DNA from: JABCPE02 sp963530295
GTDB taxonomy: Bacteria; Bacteroidota; Bacteroidia; Flavobacteriales; Weeksellaceae
Assembly (NCBI GenBank): GCA_963530295.1
Contig: CAUSCF010000017.1
Span: 1 to 42,708, forward strand
DNA length: 42,708 nt
Direction of reading: 5' to 3'
Shown: positions 30,996 through 39,242 of the stretch, piece by piece
Numbering within the stretch: the stretch's first letter is position 1
Layout of the letters: the number at the start of each line of letters is the position of its first letter
Translations under genes and position numbers: made by a program
Notes under the pieces: model-generated
Database searches by the model: none
The model's input: the letters and a program-made list of their open reading frames with translations, nothing else
Told to the model about the DNA's origin: nothing

Positions 30996-31988
30996 ATGCT
31001 TAAAAAAGTCAATAAAATAGCAGTTCTGACCTCTGGTGGAGATGCTCCAGGGATGAATGCAGCCATCAGAGCTGTGGTGCGTACATGTTCCTATCATGAT
31101 GTGGAAGTTTTGGGGATTTATCGTGGTTTCCAAGGAATGATAGAGGGTGATTTTGTAGAGCTAAATGCCCGCAGTGTCCGTAATATTATAAACAAAGGCG
31201 GAACTTTCCTAAAATCAGCCCGTTCAGAAGGTTTTAGAACGAAAGAGGGCAGGGAGAATGCTTATAATAACTTGACAAAGAACGGAGTGGAGGCTTTGGT
31301 GGTGATTGGCGGTGATGGAACCTTTACAGGCGCGCTGTCTTTTAGTCAAGAATTTGGTTTTCCTGTAATGGGAATTCCTGGAACGATAGATAATGATATC
31401 TATGGGACTACACATACTATCGGCTACGATACTGCGTTAAATACCGTAGTGGATGCCATTGACAAAATAAGGGATACCGCGAGTTCTCACAACAGAATGT
31501 TTTTTGTTGAAGTGATGGGACGAGATTCGGGGTTTATTGCGCTAAATTCAGGAATTGGTGGTGGAGCAGAGCGAATTATAATTCCAGAAAAAAATATTCC
31601 AGCGGAAGTTTTGCTCGAAGATATTGACAGAGGAAAACGAAGAGGAAAAACTTCAAACATCATAGTAGTAGCAGAGGGAAATACAGCAGGGAAGGCGGTA
31701 TTTGAGCTTAAAGAATATGTAGAGCAGAAACGCCCTGAATATGATATTAGAGTTTCTGTGCTGGGACATATGCAGAGAGGTGGAACTCCTACCTGCTATG
31801 ACCGAGTTTTGGCAACGAGAATGGGCGTAAAAGCGGTGGAATCTCTGCTGGAAGGGAAGTCACAGTATATGGTGGGAATTAACAATGATAGGATGGAACT
31901 TATCCCACTAGAAAAAGCCGTGAAAGAGAATGATGAGAGTAAAATAGATAAAGATCTTATCAGAATCACGGATATTATGAGTATGTAG
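30996..31988 (+). CDS. pfkA: ATP-dependent 6-phosphofructokinase
   Basis: This 330-residue glycolytic enzyme phosphorylates fructose-6-phosphate to the 1,6-bisphosphate. Motifs include SGGDAPGMNAAIRAVVRT (13-30), GGDGTFTGA (103-111), the catalytic PGTIDNDIYGTTHTIGYDTA (in part, about 126-145), EVMGRDSGFIAL (about 168-179) and GHMQRGGTPT. GGDG followed by T marks the ATP-using rather than PPi-using group. The gene lies 4 bases after the helicase, so the two are probably cotranscribed. The bat genes follow 15 bases on. Confidence 0.97.
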   Translation: MLKKVNKIAVLTSGGDAPGMNAAIRAVVRTCSYHDVEVLGIYRGFQGMIEGDFVELNARSVRNIINKGGTFLKSARSEGFRTKEGRENAYNNLTKNGVEALVVIGGDGTFTGALSFSQEFGFPVMGIPGTIDNDIYGTTHTIGYDTALNTVVDAIDKIRDTASSHNRMFFVEVMGRDSGFIALNSGIGGGAERIIIPEKNIPAEVLLEDIDRGKRRGKTSNIIVVAEGNTAGKAVFELKEYVEQKRPEYDIRVSVLGHMQRGGTPTCYDRVLATRMGVKAVESLLEGKSQYMVGINNDRMELIPLEKAVKENDESKIDKDLIRITDIMSM

Positions 31989-32003
31989 AAATTAAGATAA
32001 AGA

Positions 32004-33020
32004 ATGAACTGGGAATTTGGGAATTACCGATATTTTGGGCTGCTGTTGGTTTTACTGATGGCGGTGTATCTGCTTTGGGATTTTTCAAAATGGAGAAAAA
32101 AGAAACGGGATTTTTTTGCGGAAAGCAGGTTTCAGAAACATATTTTTTGCGAAAAATCAAGGTTTTCAGGAGTTTTGGTTTTGTGCTATGTTGTGTCTTT
32201 TTTGCTCTTGATTTTGTCTTTTGTGGATATTGTGAAGAATGAAAAAACAGAGATGAGCGTGGAGAAAGCCTCATCAGATGTGATATTTTTGGTGGATGTT
32301 TCTAACTCTATGAATTCTAATGATATAGAGCCTTCAAGACTGGAACAAGCCAAATTGATTTTAAATAAAACCTTGAACCAACTCCGCGAAGAGCGAGTGG
32401 GAATAGTGGTTTTTGCTGGCGAGGCGCGAACGATGATGCCGTTGACTACGGATTATTCTTCAGTGGATATTTATTTGGAAAACCTTAGTTCGGATTTGAT
32501 AAAAAGGCAGGGAACGGATTTTCTTTTAGCAATGGAAGAAACAGAAAAAAAGCTGAAAAAAGGAGTTTCAGGATTGAAAAAAGTCGTTCTAATCAGCGAT
32601 GGAGAAGATAATGAAGGAAACCACGATGCGGCGGTGAATTTAGCCCAGAAAAATAATATTGCTGTGACCAGTGTGGGGATAGGCACGGAAGAAGGTGGAG
32701 CGATACCAGAGCTTCAGTTTAACCTTTATCAAGATTATAAAAAAGATGAGGATGGGAATACGGTCATCACTAGAAGAGAAACGCAGGCTCTCAAAACCAT
32801 TTCCGAGAAAACGGGAGGGGTGTATATAGATGGAAATAGCGTAGAAAGAGCAGCAAATGAGATTATAAAAGACATAAAATCAAGTCAAAAAGATGGCGGT
32901 AAAGCGAGTAAAATAAGCATTCTGAATAAGGAGCATTATTATCAGTGGTTTTTGGCTGGGGCACTGGTTTTACTTTTTCTGATATATTTTTTGAATCCCA
33001 GAAGAGATTTGAATATATAA
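32004..33020 (+). CDS. batB: BatB-type von Willebrand factor A membrane protein
   Basis: The 338-residue protein has two N-terminal membrane helices (about 11-27 and 57-75), a vWA domain (about 92-290) and a C-terminal helix (about 313-330). The metal-ion-dependent adhesion site is complete: D98-V-S-N-S102, a later Thr in PLTTDYSS, and ISDGEDNEG. This matches the Bat (Bacteroides aerotolerance) proteins, found in operons with MoxR ATPases and implicated in envelope stress, although their mechanism is unclear. Only one vWA protein lies here; a second (BatA), a MoxR ATPase and a DUF58 protein are not in the window. It starts 15 bases after pfkA. Confidence 0.85.
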   Translation: MNWEFGNYRYFGLLLVLLMAVYLLWDFSKWRKKKRDFFAESRFQKHIFCEKSRFSGVLVLCYVVSFLLLILSFVDIVKNEKTEMSVEKASSDVIFLVDVSNSMNSNDIEPSRLEQAKLILNKTLNQLREERVGIVVFAGEARTMMPLTTDYSSVDIYLENLSSDLIKRQGTDFLLAMEETEKKLKKGVSGLKKVVLISDGEDNEGNHDAAVNLAQKNNIAVTSVGIGTEEGGAIPELQFNLYQDYKKDEDGNTVITRRETQALKTISEKTGGVYIDGNSVERAANEIIKDIKSSQKDGGKASKISILNKEHYYQWFLAGALVLLFLIYFLNPRRDLNI

Positions 33021-33084
33021 TGTAAATACCTAATTTTTAGCAATTTTTAACACAAAACAGCTTCTTTTTTAACAAAAGAAAGTT

Positions 33085-33092
33085 TACTTTTG
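33085..33092 (+). promoter_or_regulatory. -7 box (TACTTTTG) inside the bat cluster
   Basis: An exact TAnnTTTG match ends 12 bases before the ATG at 33105. It suggests that batC-batD can be transcribed apart from batB. Confidence 0.5.
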
Positions 33093-33104
33093 CCTAATAA
33101 ATAT

Positions 33105-33833
33105 ATGGCAAGAGTTTTATTAATTCTATATAGTTTGGTTTTTGTGATGCAGGTTTCTGCACAAGTGAGCAGTGATGTTCATACATATAGAGGGAACCAG
33201 AGTTTTGAGAAAGGAGACTTTGATGATGCGTCGTATCATTATCTGAAGACCTTGCAGGGTAAGTCAGAGGACTTCAGGGCGCAGTATAATCTGGGAAATA
33301 CTCTATACAAGAAAAACCAATATTCTGATGCCGTTTCCACCTATCAAAAAGCATTAAAAAACGCAAAAACTAAAGAGCAAAAAACAGCTACTCTGTATAA
33401 TTTGGGTAACGCTTATTTCAAAAATAAACAGCAAAAAGAGGCCGTAGATTCTTATAAACAAGCCCTAAAACTAGACCCAAATAATCAAACCATCTTAAAA
33501 AATCTGCAAATCGCTCTGCAGAAAAAGGATTCCAAGCAACAACAGCAGGAACAAGACCAGCAGCAATCTCAACAGCAACGAAATAACGAGCAAAATAAAG
33601 GGGGAAAAGAAAATCCTATGGATATGTATGCTCCAGAAAATGACAAATTTAGAAAGGAGCGGCAAGACCACCAACAGCAAGAGGATAATTCTAACAAAGA
33701 AGAACCCAATCAGCCAAAAGAACTGGAAAAAGAATTATTACAATACATAGAAGAACGCGAACGCCACACCGCTAAAAGAGCTTTGGGAAAGCAGGGATAT
33801 GCCCAGCCGCAGAGCAATCGTAAAGATTGGTAA
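33105..33833 (+). CDS. batC: BatC-type TPR protein, exported
   Basis: The 242-residue protein starts with a signal peptide (MARVLLILYSLVFVMQVSAQ). Three TPR units follow at about residues 26-145 (YRGNQSFEKGDFDDASYHYLK, YNLGNTLYKKNQYSDAVSTYQKA in part, YNLGNAYFKNKQQKEAVDSYKQA in part). A low-complexity Gln/Asn/Glu/Lys stretch (about 155-215), probably disordered, ends the chain. A TTG start at 33090 lies in the promoter box and is rejected. The stop codon overlaps the batD ATG by one base (TAATG), so translation is coupled. Confidence 0.85.
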   Translation: MARVLLILYSLVFVMQVSAQVSSDVHTYRGNQSFEKGDFDDASYHYLKTLQGKSEDFRAQYNLGNTLYKKNQYSDAVSTYQKALKNAKTKEQKTATLYNLGNAYFKNKQQKEAVDSYKQALKLDPNNQTILKNLQIALQKKDSKQQQQEQDQQQSQQQRNNEQNKGGKENPMDMYAPENDKFRKERQDHQQQEDNSNKEEPNQPKELEKELLQYIEERERHTAKRALGKQGYAQPQSNRKDW

Positions 33834-35527
33834 TGAGACTGATAGCTTACATATTATTATTTATTTTGCCCATATTTGGATATGGACAAGTAACGCTTTT
33901 GTCCGAAACAGATACCAAAGAATACCAAGTAAGAGAACCGTTTAATTTAAGCATCGGACTTGAAATTATTGGGGAAAACTACCAGCAGCAGTCGCCTGTG
34001 AGGCTTCCAGACTTATCAAAATTTGAAATCCTCGGAAATGCTACAGAATCCGTAGCAGCCATAGACCCAGAAACAGGAAATGTGGTAAGGCAGGTTCTAT
34101 ATCATCTTATTTTACAGCCTAAACATGCAGGAAAAACCAGAATAGGAAGCGCATTGGTGCAGGTAAACGGAAAGACATACAAATCTGAGCCATTTGAAAT
34201 TTTGGTGAGAGATGGGAAACGAAAAAATGACACATGGGGAAGAAGTGTTTCTATGGTCATGGAAGTTTTGAATAAGGATGTTTATGAAAATCAGCCAGTT
34301 AATGTAGTTTTAAAACTAAAGGCAAATCCTCATAATTATCAAGATTTTAGAAAAGTAAATCATATAAAACTTCCTCAGAATACAAAAAAAATCCATACTG
34401 TAAATCTAAAGAGAGAAGATATAGAGATAGATAAAAGTGATGAAATGGCGATGCAGGTAATAGCCTCATTCGTGGTTGTCCCAGAGAAGGAAGGAAATTT
34501 CATCGTATCTCCTGCAACTGCCTTGTTTAATGAAGAAAGAATATTATCCAATCCTCTTAGAATTCATGTGAAAAAACTTCCTGAAGGCGCACCGAGTAGT
34601 TTTAAAAACGCAGTAGGAAAGTTTGATTTAAAAGTAGAAATTCCAAAAGAAGAAGTGGAAGTAAACCAGCCCATGGATGTCTTCGTAAGGCTGAAAGGAA
34701 AAGGAAATATAGCAGATATAGAACTTCCAAAAATTGTAAAATCAAATGATTATACAGTCTTTAAGCCAAATCAAAAAATAGATATTAAAGAATCTGAATT
34801 TTCTGGTGAGAAAACAGACCACTATGTGATTATCCCTAAAAAAGAAGGAGAAATTACCATTCATTATGAAAATTTTGCTTATTTCGATATTGATGAAAAA
34901 CAATATCAGACCATAGATTCAGACAATATAAAAATATTATCATTGTCCAAAGATGCTATGGATTCTCCGAAATCTACTCTAAATAAAGTAATGGATGATA
35001 CAGGGCATATCCTAAAAAAAGTAAATCTCCTGCCAGTTTCAGAGGAGGAAGATGAAGCAGAAACCTTTGATTTTGGGAAATTAGCAGGAATAGGACTTCT
35101 TGTGTTTGGTTCTCTTTTAGCGATTTATTTCTTTACATTTAGAAAAAAGAAGCCTAAACAATGGAATAATGTACAATCAGACAATAAAATAACGACCATC
35201 GCTGAAACCGAAGAATTATTAAAAGAAAATATTTCTATCGGGAAAGAATATTATTTCGGGGCAATAAAAAATGCTGTGGATAAGGGGAATTCTGCAAGTT
35301 TCTTTGAAAACTATCAGGAACTTCATGAAGAAGCTGAAAATCAAATAAAAAGGCTGAAAAACCAAACCATTTTAGAGTTTTTAGAAGAAACAGAAAATGC
35401 TGATTTTGTGCAGGATTTTGAGAGATTTAGAACAAAAATTCAAGAAGCAAAATATGCTCCTGTTCATGGGGATTTATATGAATTCTATAATGACATCGTC
35501 AAATTTTACACTAAAATTATGGAATAG
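33833..35527 (+). CDS. batD: BatD-type oxygen-tolerance protein
   Basis: The 564-residue exported membrane protein has a signal peptide (MRLIAYILLFILPIFGYGQ), several immunoglobulin-like beta domains (about 20-370; VREPFNLSIGLEIIGENY, YENQPVNVVLKLKANPHNY, VNQPMDVFVRLKGKGNIADIELP in part), one membrane helix (about 417-436, GIGLLVFGSLLAIYFFTF) and a cytosolic helical tail. Domain order matches BatD of the Bacteroides aerotolerance cluster. The ATG at 33833 overlaps the batC stop and is chosen over an upstream TTG. Function beyond envelope-stress association is not established. Confidence 0.85.
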   Translation: MRLIAYILLFILPIFGYGQVTLLSETDTKEYQVREPFNLSIGLEIIGENYQQQSPVRLPDLSKFEILGNATESVAAIDPETGNVVRQVLYHLILQPKHAGKTRIGSALVQVNGKTYKSEPFEILVRDGKRKNDTWGRSVSMVMEVLNKDVYENQPVNVVLKLKANPHNYQDFRKVNHIKLPQNTKKIHTVNLKREDIEIDKSDEMAMQVIASFVVVPEKEGNFIVSPATALFNEERILSNPLRIHVKKLPEGAPSSFKNAVGKFDLKVEIPKEEVEVNQPMDVFVRLKGKGNIADIELPKIVKSNDYTVFKPNQKIDIKESEFSGEKTDHYVIIPKKEGEITIHYENFAYFDIDEKQYQTIDSDNIKILSLSKDAMDSPKSTLNKVMDDTGHILKKVNLLPVSEEEDEAETFDFGKLAGIGLLVFGSLLAIYFFTFRKKKPKQWNNVQSDNKITTIAETEELLKENISIGKEYYFGAIKNAVDKGNSASFFENYQELHEEAENQIKRLKNQTILEFLEETENADFVQDFERFRTKIQEAKYAPVHGDLYEFYNDIVKFYTKIME

Positions 35528-35541
35528 TTAAAAAATATTCA

Positions 35542-35549
35542 TATTTTTG
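35542..35549 (+). promoter_or_regulatory. -7 box (TATTTTTG) of marC
   Basis: An exact TAnnTTTG match ends 22 bases before the marC ATG at 35572. The 44-base gap after batD holds no terminator hairpin that I can see. Confidence 0.45.
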
Positions 35550-35571
35550 AGAAAATTTTAAAAACTAATCT

Positions 35572-36174
35572 ATGCTGGAAGCTATCTCATTTGACGAAAT
35601 TATCACATGTTTTTTGGTTTTATTTGCCATTATTGACATCATTGGTTCTATTCCTATTTTTGTAAGTTTAAGGAAGAAATTTGGAAAAATAGAATCTGAA
35701 AAAGCAACCATTGTAGCTACAGGGATTATGCTCTCTTTTTTATTTTTGGGAGATAAGTTATTGAAAGTCATAGGGTTGGATATCAATTCTTTTGCTATTG
35801 CGGGGGCTTTCGTTGTTTTCATCATTGCATTAGAAATGATATTGGGCATAGATATTCATAAAAACGAAGAAATGCAAGCAGCATCTATCATTCCTATCGC
35901 GTTTCCTTTGGTGGCGGGAGCAGGTTCTCTTACGGCAACGCTTTCGCTTCGTGCAAATCATCATGTTATCAATATTGTCATTGCTATTTTGCTCAACATG
36001 CTATTTGTTTATATTATTTTAAAATCATCTGACTTTTTGTCCAAAAAAATAAACGAAGGGACACTTATGGTTCTCAAAAAAGTATTTGGCATAATTTTGT
36101 TGGCAATCTCCATTAAAATGTTTATGGCTAATTTAGTTCAGCTGATAAACACTTTTTCTAACCAAATAAATTAA
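35572..36174 (+). CDS. MarC-family inner-membrane protein
   Basis: This 200-residue protein has six predicted membrane helices. The family signature at the first helix, FLVLFAIIDIIGSIPIFVSL, and the second-repeat counterpart AFPLVAGAGSLTATLSL identify the MarC (UPF0056) group. MarC was once linked to multiple antibiotic resistance in E. coli, a link later withdrawn; the transported substrate is unknown. The gene is followed 5 bases later by a DUF493 gene. Confidence 0.9.
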   Translation: MLEAISFDEIITCFLVLFAIIDIIGSIPIFVSLRKKFGKIESEKATIVATGIMLSFLFLGDKLLKVIGLDINSFAIAGAFVVFIIALEMILGIDIHKNEEMQAASIIPIAFPLVAGAGSLTATLSLRANHHVINIVIAILLNMLFVYIILKSSDFLSKKINEGTLMVLKKVFGIILLAISIKMFMANLVQLINTFSNQIN

Positions 36175-36179
36175 AATAA

Positions 36180-36470
36180 ATGGAACAGACTAACAGAGTA
36201 GAAGAATTTTATAAAAAACTGAGAATCAATTTAGAAGAACAACATAATTTTCCAGAGAATTATCTCTATAAATTCATTCTCATCAACGACAGCGAGAAAC
36301 TTGCTGAGATTTACAGAATATTTGACGGTTTAGAATACAGCACCACAACTAAAGAAAGCAGTAATGGCAAATACATAAGCTGTAGTATTTCTTGTTTCGT
36401 TTTGGATGCAGACCATGTAATCCGTCTTTACAAAGAAGTGGCAAAAATAGATGGCGTTATCATGCTGTAA
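36180..36470 (+). CDS. DUF493 family protein (YbeD-like)
   Basis: The 96-residue protein has an ACT-like layout: RINLEEQHNFPENYLYKFILIND, then a helix (EKLAEIYRIFDG), strands with GKYISCSISCFVLDADHVI, and the final KIDGVIML. YbeD/DUF493 proteins are small regulators whose ligand is unknown. It is second in a probable operon with marC. Confidence 0.88.
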   Translation: MEQTNRVEEFYKKLRINLEEQHNFPENYLYKFILINDSEKLAEIYRIFDGLEYSTTTKESSNGKYISCSISCFVLDADHVIRLYKEVAKIDGVIML

Positions 36471-36487
36471 ATCCTCATAAAAACCCA

Positions 36488-36518
36488 TTGTTTAGAACCA
36501 AGTTATTTATTATCTTTG
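36488..36518 (+). promoter_or_regulatory. Complete promoter (TTG-N20-TATCTTTG) of the FG-GAP membrane protein
   Basis: TTG (36488-36490), 20 bases, and TATCTTTG (36511-36518) fit the Bacteroidota consensus exactly. The box ends 17 bases before the ATG at 36536. Confidence 0.7.
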
Positions 36519-36535
36519 TTTAAAAATAAAAAATA

Positions 36536-37495
36536 ATGGAAAATCTAAACAATGAAAATCAAGAAAATCAAGAGCAGAAAAACGATGAGATAAAAATCTC
36601 TAAAAGGTCTCTGTATATCGCTTTTTCTATCATAGGTGCGCTGATTTTGGGAGTGAGTGGCTATTTTGTTTTTTTTGGTAAAAACAAGGAAGCAAAAAAA
36701 GTGGTTCCTCAGAATGATTCAGTCCTAGTGAATAAAGATTCAGCAAAAGTAGCTAAAAAAGACTCATTATCAGGTGATTATGAGGGTGAATATGACCCGT
36801 ATACTTTGTATAAAGTAATCAGTAATACTCTTACCCTGCCAAATGGTCAAAAGCTGAATTTTGGTGATGAGGTGTATTTGGATGAGGAAAAATCCTCTTC
36901 TGGAAACAGCATTATCTATTTGAACAATCCGCATAAAGTGCCTAGCACCAAGCAGTATCCTATTTCGGTGGATGATGAGGTTTTGATAGATTCTTATAGT
37001 TTTACAGAGTTCAAAAATAGTTTTTCACTTCCTCCATTTTCCTCACTTCCTCCAGGTGTGAAAAAAGTGATTTTAGAGGCTGATGGCTATCATGATGGTA
37101 GAACATATAATGTTACTCAGAATGCAGACCGTGCCAAATCTACACTCAGCACAGGGGATTTTGATGGGGATGGTGTGAAGGATTATGCTGTAATTTTGGA
37201 TGATAATGAAGGGCAGGTGAGCAGATTGGTTATCATTAGCATAAATAAAGTCACTAAAAAACCTTATGTAAGTTTTGCAGAAAATTATAATGACAAGCTG
37301 AAACTAAAATCCTTTTCTAAAGGAGCATCTATCTATATGAATAGCTCTTCTTTCATAAAAGCTCCTCGTGATGGTGTTCTTATCAGTAATGAAGTAGGAG
37401 GTTTGGTTGTAATCTATGATACTAATGCTCAGAAATATAAAACCTATGAGCAGCAGCCAATCGCTACAGCGGATTCTGACTATGTAGAAGAATAA
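36536..37495 (+). CDS. Single-pass membrane protein with one FG-GAP-like calcium loop
   Basis: The 319-residue protein has a Glu/Asn-rich cytosolic start (1-25), one transmembrane helix (about 28-46, LYIAFSIIGALILGVSGYF), a Lys/Asp-rich spacer (50-85) and a periplasmic domain. Within it, D208-F-D-G-D-G-V-K-D216 is a calcium-binding loop of FG-GAP/EF-hand type, and an SH3-like stretch (LTLPNGQKLNFGDEVYLDEE) precedes it. I do not recognise a named family. It is monocistronic between its promoter and a bidirectional terminator. Confidence 0.72.
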   Translation: MENLNNENQENQEQKNDEIKISKRSLYIAFSIIGALILGVSGYFVFFGKNKEAKKVVPQNDSVLVNKDSAKVAKKDSLSGDYEGEYDPYTLYKVISNTLTLPNGQKLNFGDEVYLDEEKSSSGNSIIYLNNPHKVPSTKQYPISVDDEVLIDSYSFTEFKNSFSLPPFSSLPPGVKKVILEADGYHDGRTYNVTQNADRAKSTLSTGDFDGDGVKDYAVILDDNEGQVSRLVIISINKVTKKPYVSFAENYNDKLKLKSFSKGASIYMNSSSFIKAPRDGVLISNEVGGLVVIYDTNAQKYKTYEQQPIATADSDYVEE

Positions 37496-37520
37496 TTTTT
37501 ACAGATTTAATATTTAAAAT

Positions 37521-37559
37521 AAAAAACTAACTTCCATTTTTTGGAGGTTAGTTTTTTTT
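37521..37559. terminator. Bidirectional terminator between FG-GAP gene and MBOAT gene
   Basis: CTAACTTCC/GGAGGTTAG (9 pairs with one G-U) extends with A/T pairs on either side to 15 pairs and has T runs on both strands. Confidence 0.87.
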
Positions 37560-37580
37560 ATTGTGTTTTATGTTTTTTAA

Positions 37581-39242
37581 TTAGAATTGTAAGTAAATAG
37601 GCATTACTTGTTCCGCAGATTTGAAATATCCATAAAGAATCAAAAACAAGAAGAAAACCAAGATATAGATCACCATAGGAATGGTTTTGGTTCTTGCGAT
37701 TACTTTATCAGCCAGATTATCAGGGATTAAGTGAAGAACCATCGCTGCTAAAATCATCCATACTACGCCTTTATAATTATCATAAAAAGGACCAAATACG
37801 CTGATATCAAAGTTGTTAAAGATTTGATAAATCATCGTTTTAGCGATTTCTAAATCTTCAGCTTTGAAGAAAATCCAAGCAAAACAAACAAAATGGAAAG
37901 TCAAAATACCAGATATGATTTTGTAAATACGGCTTTGGTTAAGGGATGATAAACTTTTGTCAGTCAGCAGCATCCATATTTTATGAATTCCAAGTCCCAC
38001 ACCGTGGATAGCTCCCCAGATGATGAAATTCCAGCTGGCTCCGTGCCAAAATCCTCCCAAAAGCATGGTAGTCAATAGGTTAAAGTTGGCCGCAATTCCG
38101 CTAGTTTTTCTTGTGATTAAGGCTGGAATTATAAAAATTAATAATAAAACTGCAGAAACCACTGCTGCCCAAAGATTGGATAAGTGGAACAGCTCTACTC
38201 CCATGATGAAAGAACCCACTAGGAATCCTCCCACAAAAATGAAAGAAGCCACAGAGAAATTTCTGTTTCCTCCTAATGGAATATAGAGATAGTCTTTCAG
38301 CCATGTAGATAGCGAAATATGCCATCTTCTCCAGAATTCTGTAATGTTTAAACTTTGGTATGGCGACATGAAGTTAGGAGGGATTTTAAAGCCAAGCCAA
38401 AGCGCGATGCCTATCGCAATTTCACTATAACCACTAAAATCACAATAAATCACCATCGCATAGCCATAGACTGCCATCAGGTTTTCTACACCCGTGTGTA
38501 GGGCAGGATTATCAAACATATAATCCACCATATTTAGGGTGATGTAGTCTGATATGACCAGTTTTTTAATCAATCCTGAAATAATCAAGAAAAACCCTTT
38601 TGCGAAGTCGCGTTCCGAAATCACATACGGCTCGTTAATCTGCGGAACGAAATCATGCGCACGAACGATAGGTCCCATCATCAGTTTTGGGAAAAACGCC
38701 AAGAACAAAAGATAATCAGAAAATTTATTTGCAGGCTTAAATTCTCCACGATAAACATCTACCGTATAACTGAGATTTTCAAAAGTATAGAACGAAATCC
38801 CTATCGGAAGAATGAGGTTCAAAGGATTGAATTTGGTATCAAATAGAGAATTAGAAATCTCGATGAAGAAATCCGTGTATTTAAAATAGAAAAGCATTCC
38901 GAGGTTAAATAAAATACTCAGAACCAGCAGGAATTTTTTCTTGCTTTTGCTCTTTTCTCTATAGATAGCGTTGGATAAAAAGAAATCTACCACCGCTGAA
39001 ACCAGCACCAAGCCGACAAACCAGCCGCTCGCCTTATAGAAAAAATAAAGCGAAAAAAGACAGAATACATATCTACGGGCTTTGTGATGATTCCTCAGAG
39101 CAAAGAATAATAAAATAAATAGTGTGAAAAAATACACAAAAAAACCATTGTTAAACAGCAACGGGTTTTTACTATCATATAGAAACTGCTGTAGGAAAGC
39201 GTTCCAGTCAAATGTTGCAAAAAATTCTTGTAATGGTTTCAT
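37581..39242 (-). CDS. MBOAT-family membrane O-acyltransferase (AlgI/DltB-like)
   Basis: This 553-residue protein has about a dozen membrane helices. The MBOAT signature runs through GPIVRAHDFVPQI, YCDFSGYSEIAIGIALWLGFKIP (in part), FWRRWHISLSTWLKDYLYIPLGG (in part, about residue 307) and the block LLGGFWHGASWNF with the catalytic His at residue 400. These proteins pass acyl, usually acetyl, groups across the inner membrane to a polysaccharide or other envelope acceptor. The directly adjoining SGNH hydrolase gene (TAAATG junction, no spacer) is the usual partner that finishes O-acylation outside. The acceptor cannot be named. Confidence 0.92.
   Translation of the reverse strand: MKPLQEFFATFDWNAFLQQFLYDSKNPLLFNNGFFVYFFTLFILLFFALRNHHKARRYVFCLFSLYFFYKASGWFVGLVLVSAVVDFFLSNAIYREKSKSKKKFLLVLSILFNLGMLFYFKYTDFFIEISNSLFDTKFNPLNLILPIGISFYTFENLSYTVDVYRGEFKPANKFSDYLLFLAFFPKLMMGPIVRAHDFVPQINEPYVISERDFAKGFFLIISGLIKKLVISDYITLNMVDYMFDNPALHTGVENLMAVYGYAMVIYCDFSGYSEIAIGIALWLGFKIPPNFMSPYQSLNITEFWRRWHISLSTWLKDYLYIPLGGNRNFSVASFIFVGGFLVGSFIMGVELFHLSNLWAAVVSAVLLLIFIIPALITRKTSGIAANFNLLTTMLLGGFWHGASWNFIIWGAIHGVGLGIHKIWMLLTDKSLSSLNQSRIYKIISGILTFHFVCFAWIFFKAEDLEIAKTMIYQIFNNFDISVFGPFYDNYKGVVWMILAAMVLHLIPDNLADKVIARTKTIPMVIYILVFFLFLILYGYFKSAEQVMPIYLQF

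Noticed and set aside
33530..33720. A CAG/CAA-rich repeat tract in batC
   Set aside because: It is the coding sequence of a Gln-rich disordered tail with irregular units, not a true nucleotide repeat.
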